Source of the DNA: Deltaproteobacteria bacterium
GTDB lineage: Bacteria > Desulfobacterota > Desulfobacteria > Desulfobacterales > SURF-15
Reading direction: 5' to 3'
NCBI GenBank assembly: GCA_019309565.1
Contig: JAFDFZ010000008.1
Coordinates: 36,751-100,750 of the forward strand
DNA: 64,000 nucleotides
Notes under the pieces: generated by a model
What the model saw: only the letters and a program-made list of their open reading frames with translations
Database searches by the model: none
Told to the model about the DNA's origin: nothing
Position numbers and translations under genes: made by a program
In this document: piece by piece, positions 29,558 to 37,791 of the stretch
Numbering within the stretch: the first letter of the stretch is position 1
How the letters are laid out: each line of letters begins with the position of its first letter

Positions 29558-29635
29558 TGCTATAAGAGGCAAGCAGAGCTTAAGGGCTTCACCCTGATTG
29601 AAATGATGGAGTGCTGGGCATACAGAAAGGTTTGA
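29558..29635 (+). pseudogene. Relic of a type IV prepilin / pseudopilin N-terminus
   Basis: One frame reads ..YKRQAELKGFTLIEMMECWAYRKV*; KGFTLIEMM is the prepilin peptidase recognition motif, with no usable start and no downstream pilin body. Confidence 0.6.
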
Positions 29636-29849
29636 TTATATATAACACGAAAAATGGACCGCCTTAAACTATGATCACCCCGTGAGGTTTAACTGCGATT
29701 ATGCGAATAGTATTGTTTATGGAATTTGATGGTTTTTATCCATATCGCTTGTCTTTCCATGGTATGGATTTTGCTTTATAGGAGCTTGATAAGATATGAC
29801 AGCAGGCCCTGAACTTAAGACTATAAGAAGGAAATGACCCGGAGGTGTG

Positions 29850-30392
29850 ATGAAAAGGAAACTTTCAACCTATTGCATCTGTTTTGTTTTGATAACAGTC
29901 ATTGGAAACTGTTCGAAAATAAGAATATGGACAAGCAGCCCTGTGATCCAAATCATCGAGAACGACTATTTTGAGGCAGAGTTAGAACCCGCACTCAAAA
30001 TGGATGAAAAATTCTTTGACGCCTTCCGGCTGGTGGTAAGGAACAAATCCGATAGAAATCTTGTCATCGATTGGGTCAAAACCCGTTACATATATGAAGG
30101 TAAGATCACCGGGGGATTTGCTTTCAAGGGGCTTGCTGCCGATAACATAAATCGTCCCCCCGCCGTCACCGTTTCTGCGGGCGAAACCTTTGAAAGGATG
30201 ATCTGGCCTGTAAAATTGATTGGCTTTGAAAGATTGCGCAGCTCCAATGTGAAGGCTGGCGAGTCGGGTCTTAACCTAGGTCTTCTTCCGGCCGGAGAAA
30301 ACGGGATTCTCCTGGTAGTGTCGGTAGATGATAAAGAAATTCGTGAGAAAATAATGCTGAATATTGAAGTTACGGAAATTAGCAAATATTGA
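29850..30392 (+). CDS. Hypothetical lipoprotein (about 180 aa)
   Basis: MKRKLSTYCICFVLITVIGNCS signal/lipobox-like; GGAGG upstream. Confidence 0.7.
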   Translation: MKRKLSTYCICFVLITVIGNCSKIRIWTSSPVIQIIENDYFEAELEPALKMDEKFFDAFRLVVRNKSDRNLVIDWVKTRYIYEGKITGGFAFKGLAADNINRPPAVTVSAGETFERMIWPVKLIGFERLRSSNVKAGESGLNLGLLPAGENGILLVVSVDDKEIREKIMLNIEVTEISKY

Positions 30393-30466
30393 TCTTCGAT
30401 ACTTCCTTATTATATGCAATAAACAGAAGATGAACAAAACCAAACACAAAAAGGAGCTGGCATATC

Positions 30467-31294
30467 GTGCAACGCATCATCTCTGTGGTCGTCTTTTTTT
30501 CTATTATCGCCATCATTGGTTTACCCTCAAGGCCCAAGGCTTCTTCGATGATGACCTCCCAAAACCAAATAGAAGATAAATTATATACCTTAAAATGGAT
30601 GATCGCTCAAAATCAAAAGCAAGAGATGGTTCCATTAAAAGAAAAAGAAGAGGAGGATTTTTTCGATCAAGAGGAAGAAGAAGAGCTTTTTATGGTGCCG
30701 GATCCGATCGAAGGCTGGAACAGGATGATGTATCATTTCAACGACAAACTCTACTTCTGGATTCTAAAACCTATTGCAGTGGGGTACCGAAACCTGGTTC
30801 CGGCAGTAGCCAGAACAGGCATTAAGAATTTTCTCTATAACGCCACTGCCCCCGTTCGGTTTGTCAACTGCCTGCTTCAGGGAAAATGGAAGAAGGCTGA
30901 AGCTGAATTAAGCAGATTCATGATCTGCACGTCATTCGGCATACTGGGGTTTGGAAATCCTGTGAAGAATTACCCGGAACTCAACCCCGGTGCCGAAGAT
31001 CTGGGTCAGACTTTTGCCTCATGGGGAATCAAGGGCGGCATTTACATTGTTTGGCCTTTTTTTGGACCTTCCACTATTCGCGACTCTGTGGGCAGCGCCG
31101 GTGACCTTTTCTTGGATCCAACTTTCTTAATTAATCGGCTTGACGTCAGCATTGCGATCTGGTCTGTTGAGCTTGTAAACAACACCTCCTTTCGAATCGG
31201 AGACTACGAAGCAATCAAGGAAGCATCCTTTGATCCCTATGTAGCCATCAGAGACGCGTATTTGCAGAATCGAAAAAAGAAAATTGAACAGTAG
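30467..31294 (+). CDS. mlaA: MlaA (VacJ) family lipid-asymmetry lipoprotein
   Basis: DPIEGWNRMMYHFNDKLYFWILKPIAVGYRNLVP..., GAEDLGQTFASWGIKGGIYIVWPFFGPSTIRDSVG. Confidence 0.93.
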   Translation: MQRIISVVVFFSIIAIIGLPSRPKASSMMTSQNQIEDKLYTLKWMIAQNQKQEMVPLKEKEEEDFFDQEEEEELFMVPDPIEGWNRMMYHFNDKLYFWILKPIAVGYRNLVPAVARTGIKNFLYNATAPVRFVNCLLQGKWKKAEAELSRFMICTSFGILGFGNPVKNYPELNPGAEDLGQTFASWGIKGGIYIVWPFFGPSTIRDSVGSAGDLFLDPTFLINRLDVSIAIWSVELVNNTSFRIGDYEAIKEASFDPYVAIRDAYLQNRKKKIEQ

Positions 31295-31460
31295 CCGGGG
31301 TGCGGGATTTTTTCAAACATTTTTCCGATTTCACGGCAATTTTCGGTAAATTTCCTGTTGAAGCAGGGTGATCGGATTTTCAAATGACTAAATTCATGCA
31401 AGTTGTGAAAGGTGTGGTCATGAAGATCGGAAATGAAGAAGCTGTCTGCAAAATGATAAA

Positions 31461-31895
31461 CTAGCCCTGCTCTTCCAGCAGTTTTCTTAGAATCGTCAAT
31501 ATGGGCGGCTTCAGCGTACGCCATTTGGGTTTCAAGGCTTTATCACCATACCATGAGAACTCCACCGCATCGAATCTTTCCGGGATGGTGTTTTCACCTT
31601 TCTCTCCGTAAATTACAGCCGGATAGTATTCCACAAAAAACATGCGACTTGGATCGATGTTGAAAGTCTTTGTCACCGTGGTGGCTATATGCCCGGAGCA
31701 ACTCCGCACCGACAAAGGGCTGTCAGGAACATCGGTTACGATAACTACAATTGGCCTTAAATGCTTAATCCCTTTATGTTCGCCCTGCTTGAGATCGAAA
31801 ATTCTCAGCCGGCATTTGCCGCTGCAAAGCCGCAACTTGCCCCCCCATCCTTCCCATGAAAAAATATCATCAAAAACCAGAACCACAACTTCCAC
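31461..31895 (-). CDS. Hypothetical protein (144 aa) opposite-strand between mlaA and mlaC
   Basis: Long open frame in an otherwise unassigned gap: MEVVVLVFDDIFSWEGWGGKLRLCSGKCRLRIFDLKQGEHKGIKHLRPIVVIVTDVP... Confidence 0.65.
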   Translation of the reverse strand: MEVVVLVFDDIFSWEGWGGKLRLCSGKCRLRIFDLKQGEHKGIKHLRPIVVIVTDVPDSPLSVRSCSGHIATTVTKTFNIDPSRMFFVEYYPAVIYGEKGENTIPERFDAVEFSWYGDKALKPKWRTLKPPILTILRKLLEEQG

Positions 31896-32093
31896 CTCCT
31901 AGACTTTGGCCGCAGGATACAACAAACGATGAAACACTTGCGGCCGGTAATTCTCTTAAAATGTGATGAAACCAAATTGGTATTATATCTTACAATTAGT
32001 TGTCTCTGTGAGCAATATCGATCAGATTCAACAATTGATCCTTGACAAAAAGACCCTGTTTTTCTATAGGTAAACAAAGAAAATTTCCTGTCC

Positions 32094-32864
32094 ATGAAAG
32101 GTTTTCCAAAGAAAGGAAATAATCCCATGAGATGGATTCAAGTTGTTTGCTGGTTGCTGCTTTTGGGAAGCCCTGTGTTGACGTACGGTACGCAACCTGT
32201 GGATGCGCTTAAAGCACCCATCGATGAGGTCATTCGTATCCTGAAAGATCCTCAGTATAACGATGCGGCCAAGAAATCCGTTCAGAGAGAAAAAATTTGG
32301 AACATCATACAGGGCATTTTCGATTTCAAAGAAATTTCCATGCGAACACTGGCAGGAAACTGGAAAAAGTTATCGCCGGAACAACAAAAGGAATTTATAA
32401 ATGTCTTTTCACGATTTCTGGGTAATATCTACCTCGACAGAATCCAGAGCGGCTATAGCGATGAAAAGATAGTTTATGAAAGCCAGGAAATGCTTTCAGA
32501 AACGAAGGCAGTGGTGAAAACCAAGATCGTCCGAGATAACAACATGGAAATCCCCGTGGATTATCGAATGCGCAAGCGCGGAAACACGTGGAAAATATAC
32601 GACGTTCGAATCGAAGGGGTAAGCCTGGTAAAAAATTACAGAACCCAGTTCAAGCAGATTTTAATGAAAGAAACCCCCGATCAACTCATTGAACGAATCA
32701 AAAGAAAGGTTGAGGAGCAAAAACGAAAAACCGTTTCAGAAACCCCGCTCAGTCCTGAAGGTGTTGTCGCCAGAAGCAGATACGCCTGGCAGCATTTTAC
32801 TCAAGGATATTTTCTGCTTCTCTTATCGGATATCGGTCATCTGAGATCCTACTTGAACCACTAG
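32094..32864 (+). CDS. mlaC: MlaC/Ttg2D family phospholipid-binding periplasmic protein
   Basis: PIDEVIRILKDPQYND..., FDFKEISMRTLAGNWKKLSPEQQKEFINVFSRFLGNIYLDRI. Confidence 0.93.
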   Translation: MKGFPKKGNNPMRWIQVVCWLLLLGSPVLTYGTQPVDALKAPIDEVIRILKDPQYNDAAKKSVQREKIWNIIQGIFDFKEISMRTLAGNWKKLSPEQQKEFINVFSRFLGNIYLDRIQSGYSDEKIVYESQEMLSETKAVVKTKIVRDNNMEIPVDYRMRKRGNTWKIYDVRIEGVSLVKNYRTQFKQILMKETPDQLIERIKRKVEEQKRKTVSETPLSPEGVVARSRYAWQHFTQGYFLLLLSDIGHLRSYLNH

Positions 32865-32868
32865 TCAG

Positions 32869-32986
32869 TAAACCCCGTTAGAGAACGATGTTCTCTAACG
32901 ACTATAGATGGTGACATTAAACCACCATCTATAAGGAATTATCTATACAACCGACAGGAGTGGGTGGCTTTCTCTAACGGGGTAAA
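32869..32986. mobile_element. MITE-like element, subfamily A copy 2 (118 bp)
   Basis: TAAA|CCCCGTTAGAGAA...TTCTCTAACGGGG|TAAA; 115/118 identical by eye to 27278-27395. Confidence 0.85.
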
Positions 32987-32994
32987 ACGATGCG

Positions 32995-33663
32995 CTACCC
33001 TTCATAGAGCACCGCCAGAATCGTTGCCTTGCTGCTTTTCGCTGTAATCAAATGCGGTGTCGCAGATAAGTAATACGCACTATCACCCGGATTTAGATGG
33101 AAAATCTCCTCTCCTATTTTTAACATCGCCACCCCATTCAGAACATAGATAAACTCCTCTCCTTCGTGAATAGAACTCTCTTCTTCAGGGGCTTCCTCCA
33201 GTTGAACGATTAAAGCCTCCATATGGCGGCCCTTTACCTCCGGAGCCAGGCTTTTGTATGTGTATATCGGCTTCTGGCCTTTGCCGGATGTGGAGCGGGA
33301 GACAGTTTTCTGCTCTCCCTTGCGGGTAATCGAATAGAGTTTTTCGCCGATGCCCGAAACCAGACGGCTTAAAGCGCTGTCTAATGCTTTCGATAGTTTT
33401 ATGAGCGTGCCGAGCTGGGGTTGAATCTCATTGTTTTCGATCCTGGACAGAAATTCCACTTCAAACCCGGTCAGCTTTGAAAGCGTTTCCAGCGATATTC
33501 CTTTCTCCTCTCTTAAGCCGCGGACTCTGTGTCCGATATCCTCCGGACTGATTTCCTTTTCTACTTTGATGGCGCCGGTGAGATCTTCGAAAAAATCGAC
33601 GTTGATATGGGGAACAGTTTCTTTCTTTTCCATCATGCACTCCTCATTGCCCCCTTTTAACAT
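32995..33663 (-). CDS. XRE-family HTH regulator with C-terminal cupin domain
   Basis: HRVRGLREEKGISLETLSKLTGFEVEFLSRIENNEIQPQLGTLIKLSKAL; HEGEEFIYVLNGVAMLKIGEEIFHLNPGDSAYY. Confidence 0.92.
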   Translation of the reverse strand: MLKGGNEECMMEKKETVPHINVDFFEDLTGAIKVEKEISPEDIGHRVRGLREEKGISLETLSKLTGFEVEFLSRIENNEIQPQLGTLIKLSKALDSALSRLVSGIGEKLYSITRKGEQKTVSRSTSGKGQKPIYTYKSLAPEVKGRHMEALIVQLEEAPEEESSIHEGEEFIYVLNGVAMLKIGEEIFHLNPGDSAYYLSATPHLITAKSSKATILAVLYEG

Positions 33664-33703
33664 TTAACTGAAGGATCGGGGGATTTTGTTTAACCCATCT
33701 GCC

Positions 33704-33773
33704 CACGAATCATTACCCCAGCTACTGGAATCGGGATGCAAATCCATGGCAAGGGCTTTTAAAGATAGACCAA
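33704..33773. repeat. Dispersed intergenic repeat, copy 2 (pair with 17217-17287)
   Basis: CACGAATCATTACCCCAGCTACTGGAATCGGGATGCAAATCCATGGCAAGGGCTTTTAAAGATAG. Confidence 0.55.
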
Positions 33774-33795
33774 GTCACCCTTTGGCTTTGAAAGG

Positions 33796-34815
33796 TCATG
33801 CCCGTCCGGTCATTTCCTTTGGAATTCTTCCGGTATGGACAGCTTCCGAACGCAGCCGCCGTCCGATGATTCTCTCTACCATTTTCCCGATTTCAAGGAT
33901 CTTGTCAACATCCACTCCCGTATCGATTCCCATCTCATCCATCATCACCACCATATCTTCGGTTGAAACCAGACCGGTTATGGTGGGATCGGCGTAATAA
34001 TATTCACCGGTTCCGGCCACAGGCACACCGTCCACAAAATTTGCAGGCTGCCCGCCGGTTCCTCCCATGGCGGATTCAAAATGCGTAATCCCTGCCTGTA
34101 ACGCTGCCAGCACGTTTGCAAGCCCCCATCCACGGGTGACGTGAAAATGAGCTACATGCTTGGAAGGATCCGGCATGGCATCCAGGATCATGGAGAAATA
34201 CTCATAGACGCGGTTTGGCGGAGCTGAGCCGTCATGGTCGGCGTGTTCGATATCGTCGGCGCCGATATCCAACCACCTTTGAGTAAATTCCACGGCCTTT
34301 TTCAATTCTGTTGGGCCCTCTATTGGGCAGCCCCAGATGGTGCTGACCGTTCCGCATACTTTCATCCCTGCATCATGAGCCTTGGGGATGTAAGCTTCGC
34401 ACATCTTCCAGTATTCTGCCAGCGTCAGTCCCGAATTCTTCTTATGATGTGATTCACTGGTGGAAACCATAAACAGGATGCGATCAGGGCCATAGCCTTC
34501 TTTTCGTGCTTGAACCGCACGATCCGCTGCCCTTTCTCTTATGGTAACTGCGGTAAGCTCGATGTCGCTGAGCAGATGACCCACTTTTTTGCTTTTATGA
34601 AGCAACTGCATCAGTTCATCTGCATCTTTAAATTGAGGCATGCCCTTTGGATTGCCGAAGTTGGTCACCTCAATTCGCTTAAAGCCCGCAAGGATCAATT
34701 GTTCGGAGACCCAGAGCTTCGCACCTGTGGGTATAAACTTCTCTTCATGCTGAAAACCGTCCCTTACAGTGATATCACCAAGAACAACCTTTTTCGGATA
34801 GGTTAGTTGTGCCAT
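33796..34815 (-). CDS. Hydroxymethylglutaryl-CoA lyase-like (pyruvate carboxyltransferase-like TIM barrel)
   Basis: VVLGDITVRDGFQHEEKFIPT..., GGTGGQPAN; start trimmed to MAQLTYPKK. Confidence 0.85.
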   Translation of the reverse strand: MAQLTYPKKVVLGDITVRDGFQHEEKFIPTGAKLWVSEQLILAGFKRIEVTNFGNPKGMPQFKDADELMQLLHKSKKVGHLLSDIELTAVTIRERAADRAVQARKEGYGPDRILFMVSTSESHHKKNSGLTLAEYWKMCEAYIPKAHDAGMKVCGTVSTIWGCPIEGPTELKKAVEFTQRWLDIGADDIEHADHDGSAPPNRVYEYFSMILDAMPDPSKHVAHFHVTRGWGLANVLAALQAGITHFESAMGGTGGQPANFVDGVPVAGTGEYYYADPTITGLVSTEDMVVMMDEMGIDTGVDVDKILEIGKMVERIIGRRLRSEAVHTGRIPKEMTGRA

Positions 34816-34975
34816 GGCGTTTCTCCTCATATAGCAATCCGCTACCCGCCTCAAGCCGGGAGCTTTAGGGACCAAGAGGTCAAGGGTAACAGATCAGTAT
34901 CCACAGGACCCTTGTCCCCTTGAATCCTTGAACACTCGAACCCTGTATCGAAGAAATCAAACTTAAACCTTCGTC

Positions 34976-35083
34976 CAAACCCCGTTGTTGAATAACAACT
35001 TTGGTCTGTAGCCTGAAATGACGATAAGTTCATACCAAAAAATAACAAATTTGCATTATTGTTTTAAACAACTACGGGGTAAA
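34976..35083. mobile_element. MITE-like element, subfamily B
   Basis: CAAA|CCCCGTTGTTGAATAACAAC...CAACTACGGGG|TAAA. Confidence 0.6.
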
Positions 35084-35155
35084 GGGCTCTTCTCCCATTC
35101 CTTGATGGGAACAATAATAAATGCCGATCACCACCACATCAATCCTGCTGATCCC

Positions 35156-35938
35156 CTATTTTCCTTTATATACCGGCTTTCGCTTCTCCCGAAACGCCGC
35201 AAGCCCTTCGAGCCTGTCTTCGGTAGGGATGGTGACCCGGTAAGCGTTGGATTCTATGCCAAGTCCCGTGTGAATATCTGTTTCCATACCGAAATTGATG
35301 GCAAACTTGGCCTGTTCGATGGCAATGGGGCCTGCCTCGCAAATCATGGCCGCCATCTTCTTACATTCGTCCATGAGCACTTCCTGTTCACATATTTGGT
35401 TTACAAGGCCGATTTGCAGCGCTTCCTCGGCCCCCACACGTCGTCCGGTGAAGATGAGTTCTTTGGCTTTTCCACGTCCGATAAGCCGCGGCAATCGCTG
35501 TGTGCCGCCGCCTCCCGGTATGATCGCCAATCTTGTTTCCGTAAGCCCCATGCTTGAATTCATCGACGCGATCCGAAGATCGCTGGCAAGGGCAAGCTCG
35601 GTGCCCCCCCCAAGTGCGATCCCGTTGATGGCTGCAATTACCGGTTTATTTAATGTCTCAATGGCAGTGAAAAGGTTGCCAATGGTATAGATAAATTCTT
35701 TTACCTGGATATCGGAAAGCGTCTGGCGCTCTTTCAGATCAGCTCCTGCGCTAAACGCCTTTTCTCCGGCCCCCGTAATAATTACAACCCGTATCTCCGT
35801 GCTAAAACGAATGGATTCAATCTTATTTTTAAGAGCATGGAGCAATTCAAAATTAAAGGCATTCATGACCTCAGGACGGTTTAGCGTCAGAATACACACG
35901 CTGTCCTGTTCCTCGGTCAGAAGGACATCTTCACTCAT
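35156..35938 (-). CDS. Enoyl-CoA hydratase/isomerase
   Basis: SAGADLKERQ, INGIALGGGTELALASDLRIAS, IPGGGGTQRLPRLIG. Confidence 0.94.
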   Translation of the reverse strand: MSEDVLLTEEQDSVCILTLNRPEVMNAFNFELLHALKNKIESIRFSTEIRVVIITGAGEKAFSAGADLKERQTLSDIQVKEFIYTIGNLFTAIETLNKPVIAAINGIALGGGTELALASDLRIASMNSSMGLTETRLAIIPGGGGTQRLPRLIGRGKAKELIFTGRRVGAEEALQIGLVNQICEQEVLMDECKKMAAMICEAGPIAIEQAKFAINFGMETDIHTGLGIESNAYRVTIPTEDRLEGLAAFREKRKPVYKGK

Positions 35939-36061
35939 GGCTTTCCCCCGTTTTCCTTTGTAAAGCGGTTTTAACAGTATGAAAAAGAACCGGCACCCCG
36001 ATGGTTAATGGATTTGAAACACCCCTATCCATCAGGTAAGAACCTTAAGAGCTTTGGTTTA

Positions 36062-37210
36062 CTAGCAACCGATATGCCGAGAAATCACGATGCGCTGCAC
36101 CTCGGAAGTACCCTCTCCAATGTCCAGCAATTTCTGGTCTCGGTAAAATCGCTCGACATGATATTCTTTCATCAATCCGTATCCGCCGTGAATTTGCACC
36201 GCGTGATTGACCACCCTGCCCATCACTTCGGAGCAATAAAGCTTGGCCATGGCCGCCTCTTTCTCAAAAGCTCTGTTTCTATCCCGCAGCCAGCAGGCCT
36301 TGTAGATGAGGTTTCTTGCACATTCGATTTCAACCGCACAGTCCGCCAGTTTGAAGGCAACAGCCTGAAATTTACAAATAGGTTGTCCAAACTGCACTCG
36401 CTGCCTGGCGTATTTCAAAGCTGCTTCAAAGGCGCCTTGAGCTCCCCCAAGTCCCATGGCGGCTATGGACAGTCTCCCTCCGTCAAGTGTCGCCAGCATT
36501 TGATGGAATCCGTCTCCCCGTTTCCCCAAAATATTTTCGTTCGGCACTCGAACATCATCAAAGTAGAGCTGAGCCGTATCCGAAGCTCTCCACATCATTT
36601 TCCCCTTCATGGGTATGGCTTTAAAACCCGGTGTGCCGCTTTCCACGATAAAACATGTGTATTCCGGTTTCCCTCCCGATCGTTTGCCCGTAACCGCCTG
36701 AACGGTAACCCCAAGAGACATCTCGTTAGCAGCATTGGTGATGAATATCTTGGAACCGTTCAGCACCCACTGGTTTCCGTCCTGTACCGCGGTGGTTTTG
36801 CTGCCGCCCGCATCGGAACCTGCTGTGGGCTCTGTCAGCCCGAAGCCCCAAAGCCCTTCTCCTCTACATAACTTCGGCAAATATTTGCGCTTTTGCTCTT
36901 CGGTTCCGTAATAATATATTGGACCGATTCCAAGGGAATTTCCCGCGGCAATGGTGGCGGCCTGGGAACCATCGACTCTGGCGATCTCCTCTACCGCAAT
37001 AATATAGGAAAGGTAATCCAATCCCTGGCCCTCGTATTTTTCTGAAACGAACATACCAAACAGACCAATGTCTCCCATTTTTCTGGTAAGCTCAACAGAA
37101 AATGTCTCTTTTTCATCAAGATCCGCCGCCACCGGAGCAATCTCACTTTCCGCAAATCTGCGAACCTCTTTTCGAATCATTTCCTGTTCTTTTGTAAGAT
37201 CGAAATCCAA
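36062..37210 (-). CDS. Acyl-CoA dehydrogenase
   Basis: FGLTEPTAGSDAGG, LQIHGGYG-type motif (VQIHGGYGLMKEY); start placed at TTG after AAAGGAGG. Confidence 0.94.
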   Translation of the reverse strand: MDFDLTKEQEMIRKEVRRFAESEIAPVAADLDEKETFSVELTRKMGDIGLFGMFVSEKYEGQGLDYLSYIIAVEEIARVDGSQAATIAAGNSLGIGPIYYYGTEEQKRKYLPKLCRGEGLWGFGLTEPTAGSDAGGSKTTAVQDGNQWVLNGSKIFITNAANEMSLGVTVQAVTGKRSGGKPEYTCFIVESGTPGFKAIPMKGKMMWRASDTAQLYFDDVRVPNENILGKRGDGFHQMLATLDGGRLSIAAMGLGGAQGAFEAALKYARQRVQFGQPICKFQAVAFKLADCAVEIECARNLIYKACWLRDRNRAFEKEAAMAKLYCSEVMGRVVNHAVQIHGGYGLMKEYHVERFYRDQKLLDIGEGTSEVQRIVISRHIGC

Positions 37211-37549
37211 GTCCACCTCCTTTGCGCTATATCCCTTGAATGTACCGGAATTAGTTATGGATAAGGCATAACGAATTGAAACAGACACGGCAGAATGGAA
37301 CAATAGGAGGTGATTCCCCCTTCATTCCATTTTTTTGAACAAGCGCTCAATCAACCAGTGCAGCCAAACTTATATGAACAGCCTCAACCAATGTCAACAA
37401 AATTCTGTTTCTGGCGTCTCTTCGTTGTTTTCGGACAAGGCTTGACAATATCGGCCACGAAATGATAAAAAAATTTAACAGATGCTCGGAAAATGTTTTA
37501 CAAAGGCAACCGTCCGCATCAATCTTGTTAAAAGCTTAATTTCCAATCA

Positions 37550-37738
37550 ATGCTGCCTCAATCATATCGAACAGGCGACGTTCCGACACGGTTAAAAAAT
37601 CGGGTATTGGCGGAGCCCCGCCGACAGATCGTCGATGCAAGTGTACCGCTTTTCATTCAGCAGGGTTTTCATAAAACCAACACCAGGCAGATGGTCCGGG
37701 CATCGGGTTTTGTGGAGAAAACGAGTGCTGGAAAATGA
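37550..37738 (+). pseudogene. Truncated TetR-family regulator (HTH only)
   Basis: [31 protein letters not shown] matches the TetR N-terminal HTH; ends after about 62 aa with no ligand domain. Confidence 0.65.
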
Positions 37739-37791
37739 AATACGCATCACCGGTCTTTTCGTATAAGTATCGCAAAAGAAAAGGAGAAACC

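Noticed and set aside
36008-36871. 287-aa plus-strand ORF opposite acyl-CoA dehydrogenase
   Set aside because: Antisense to a strong acyl-CoA dehydrogenase frame; composition looks like reverse-frame translation.
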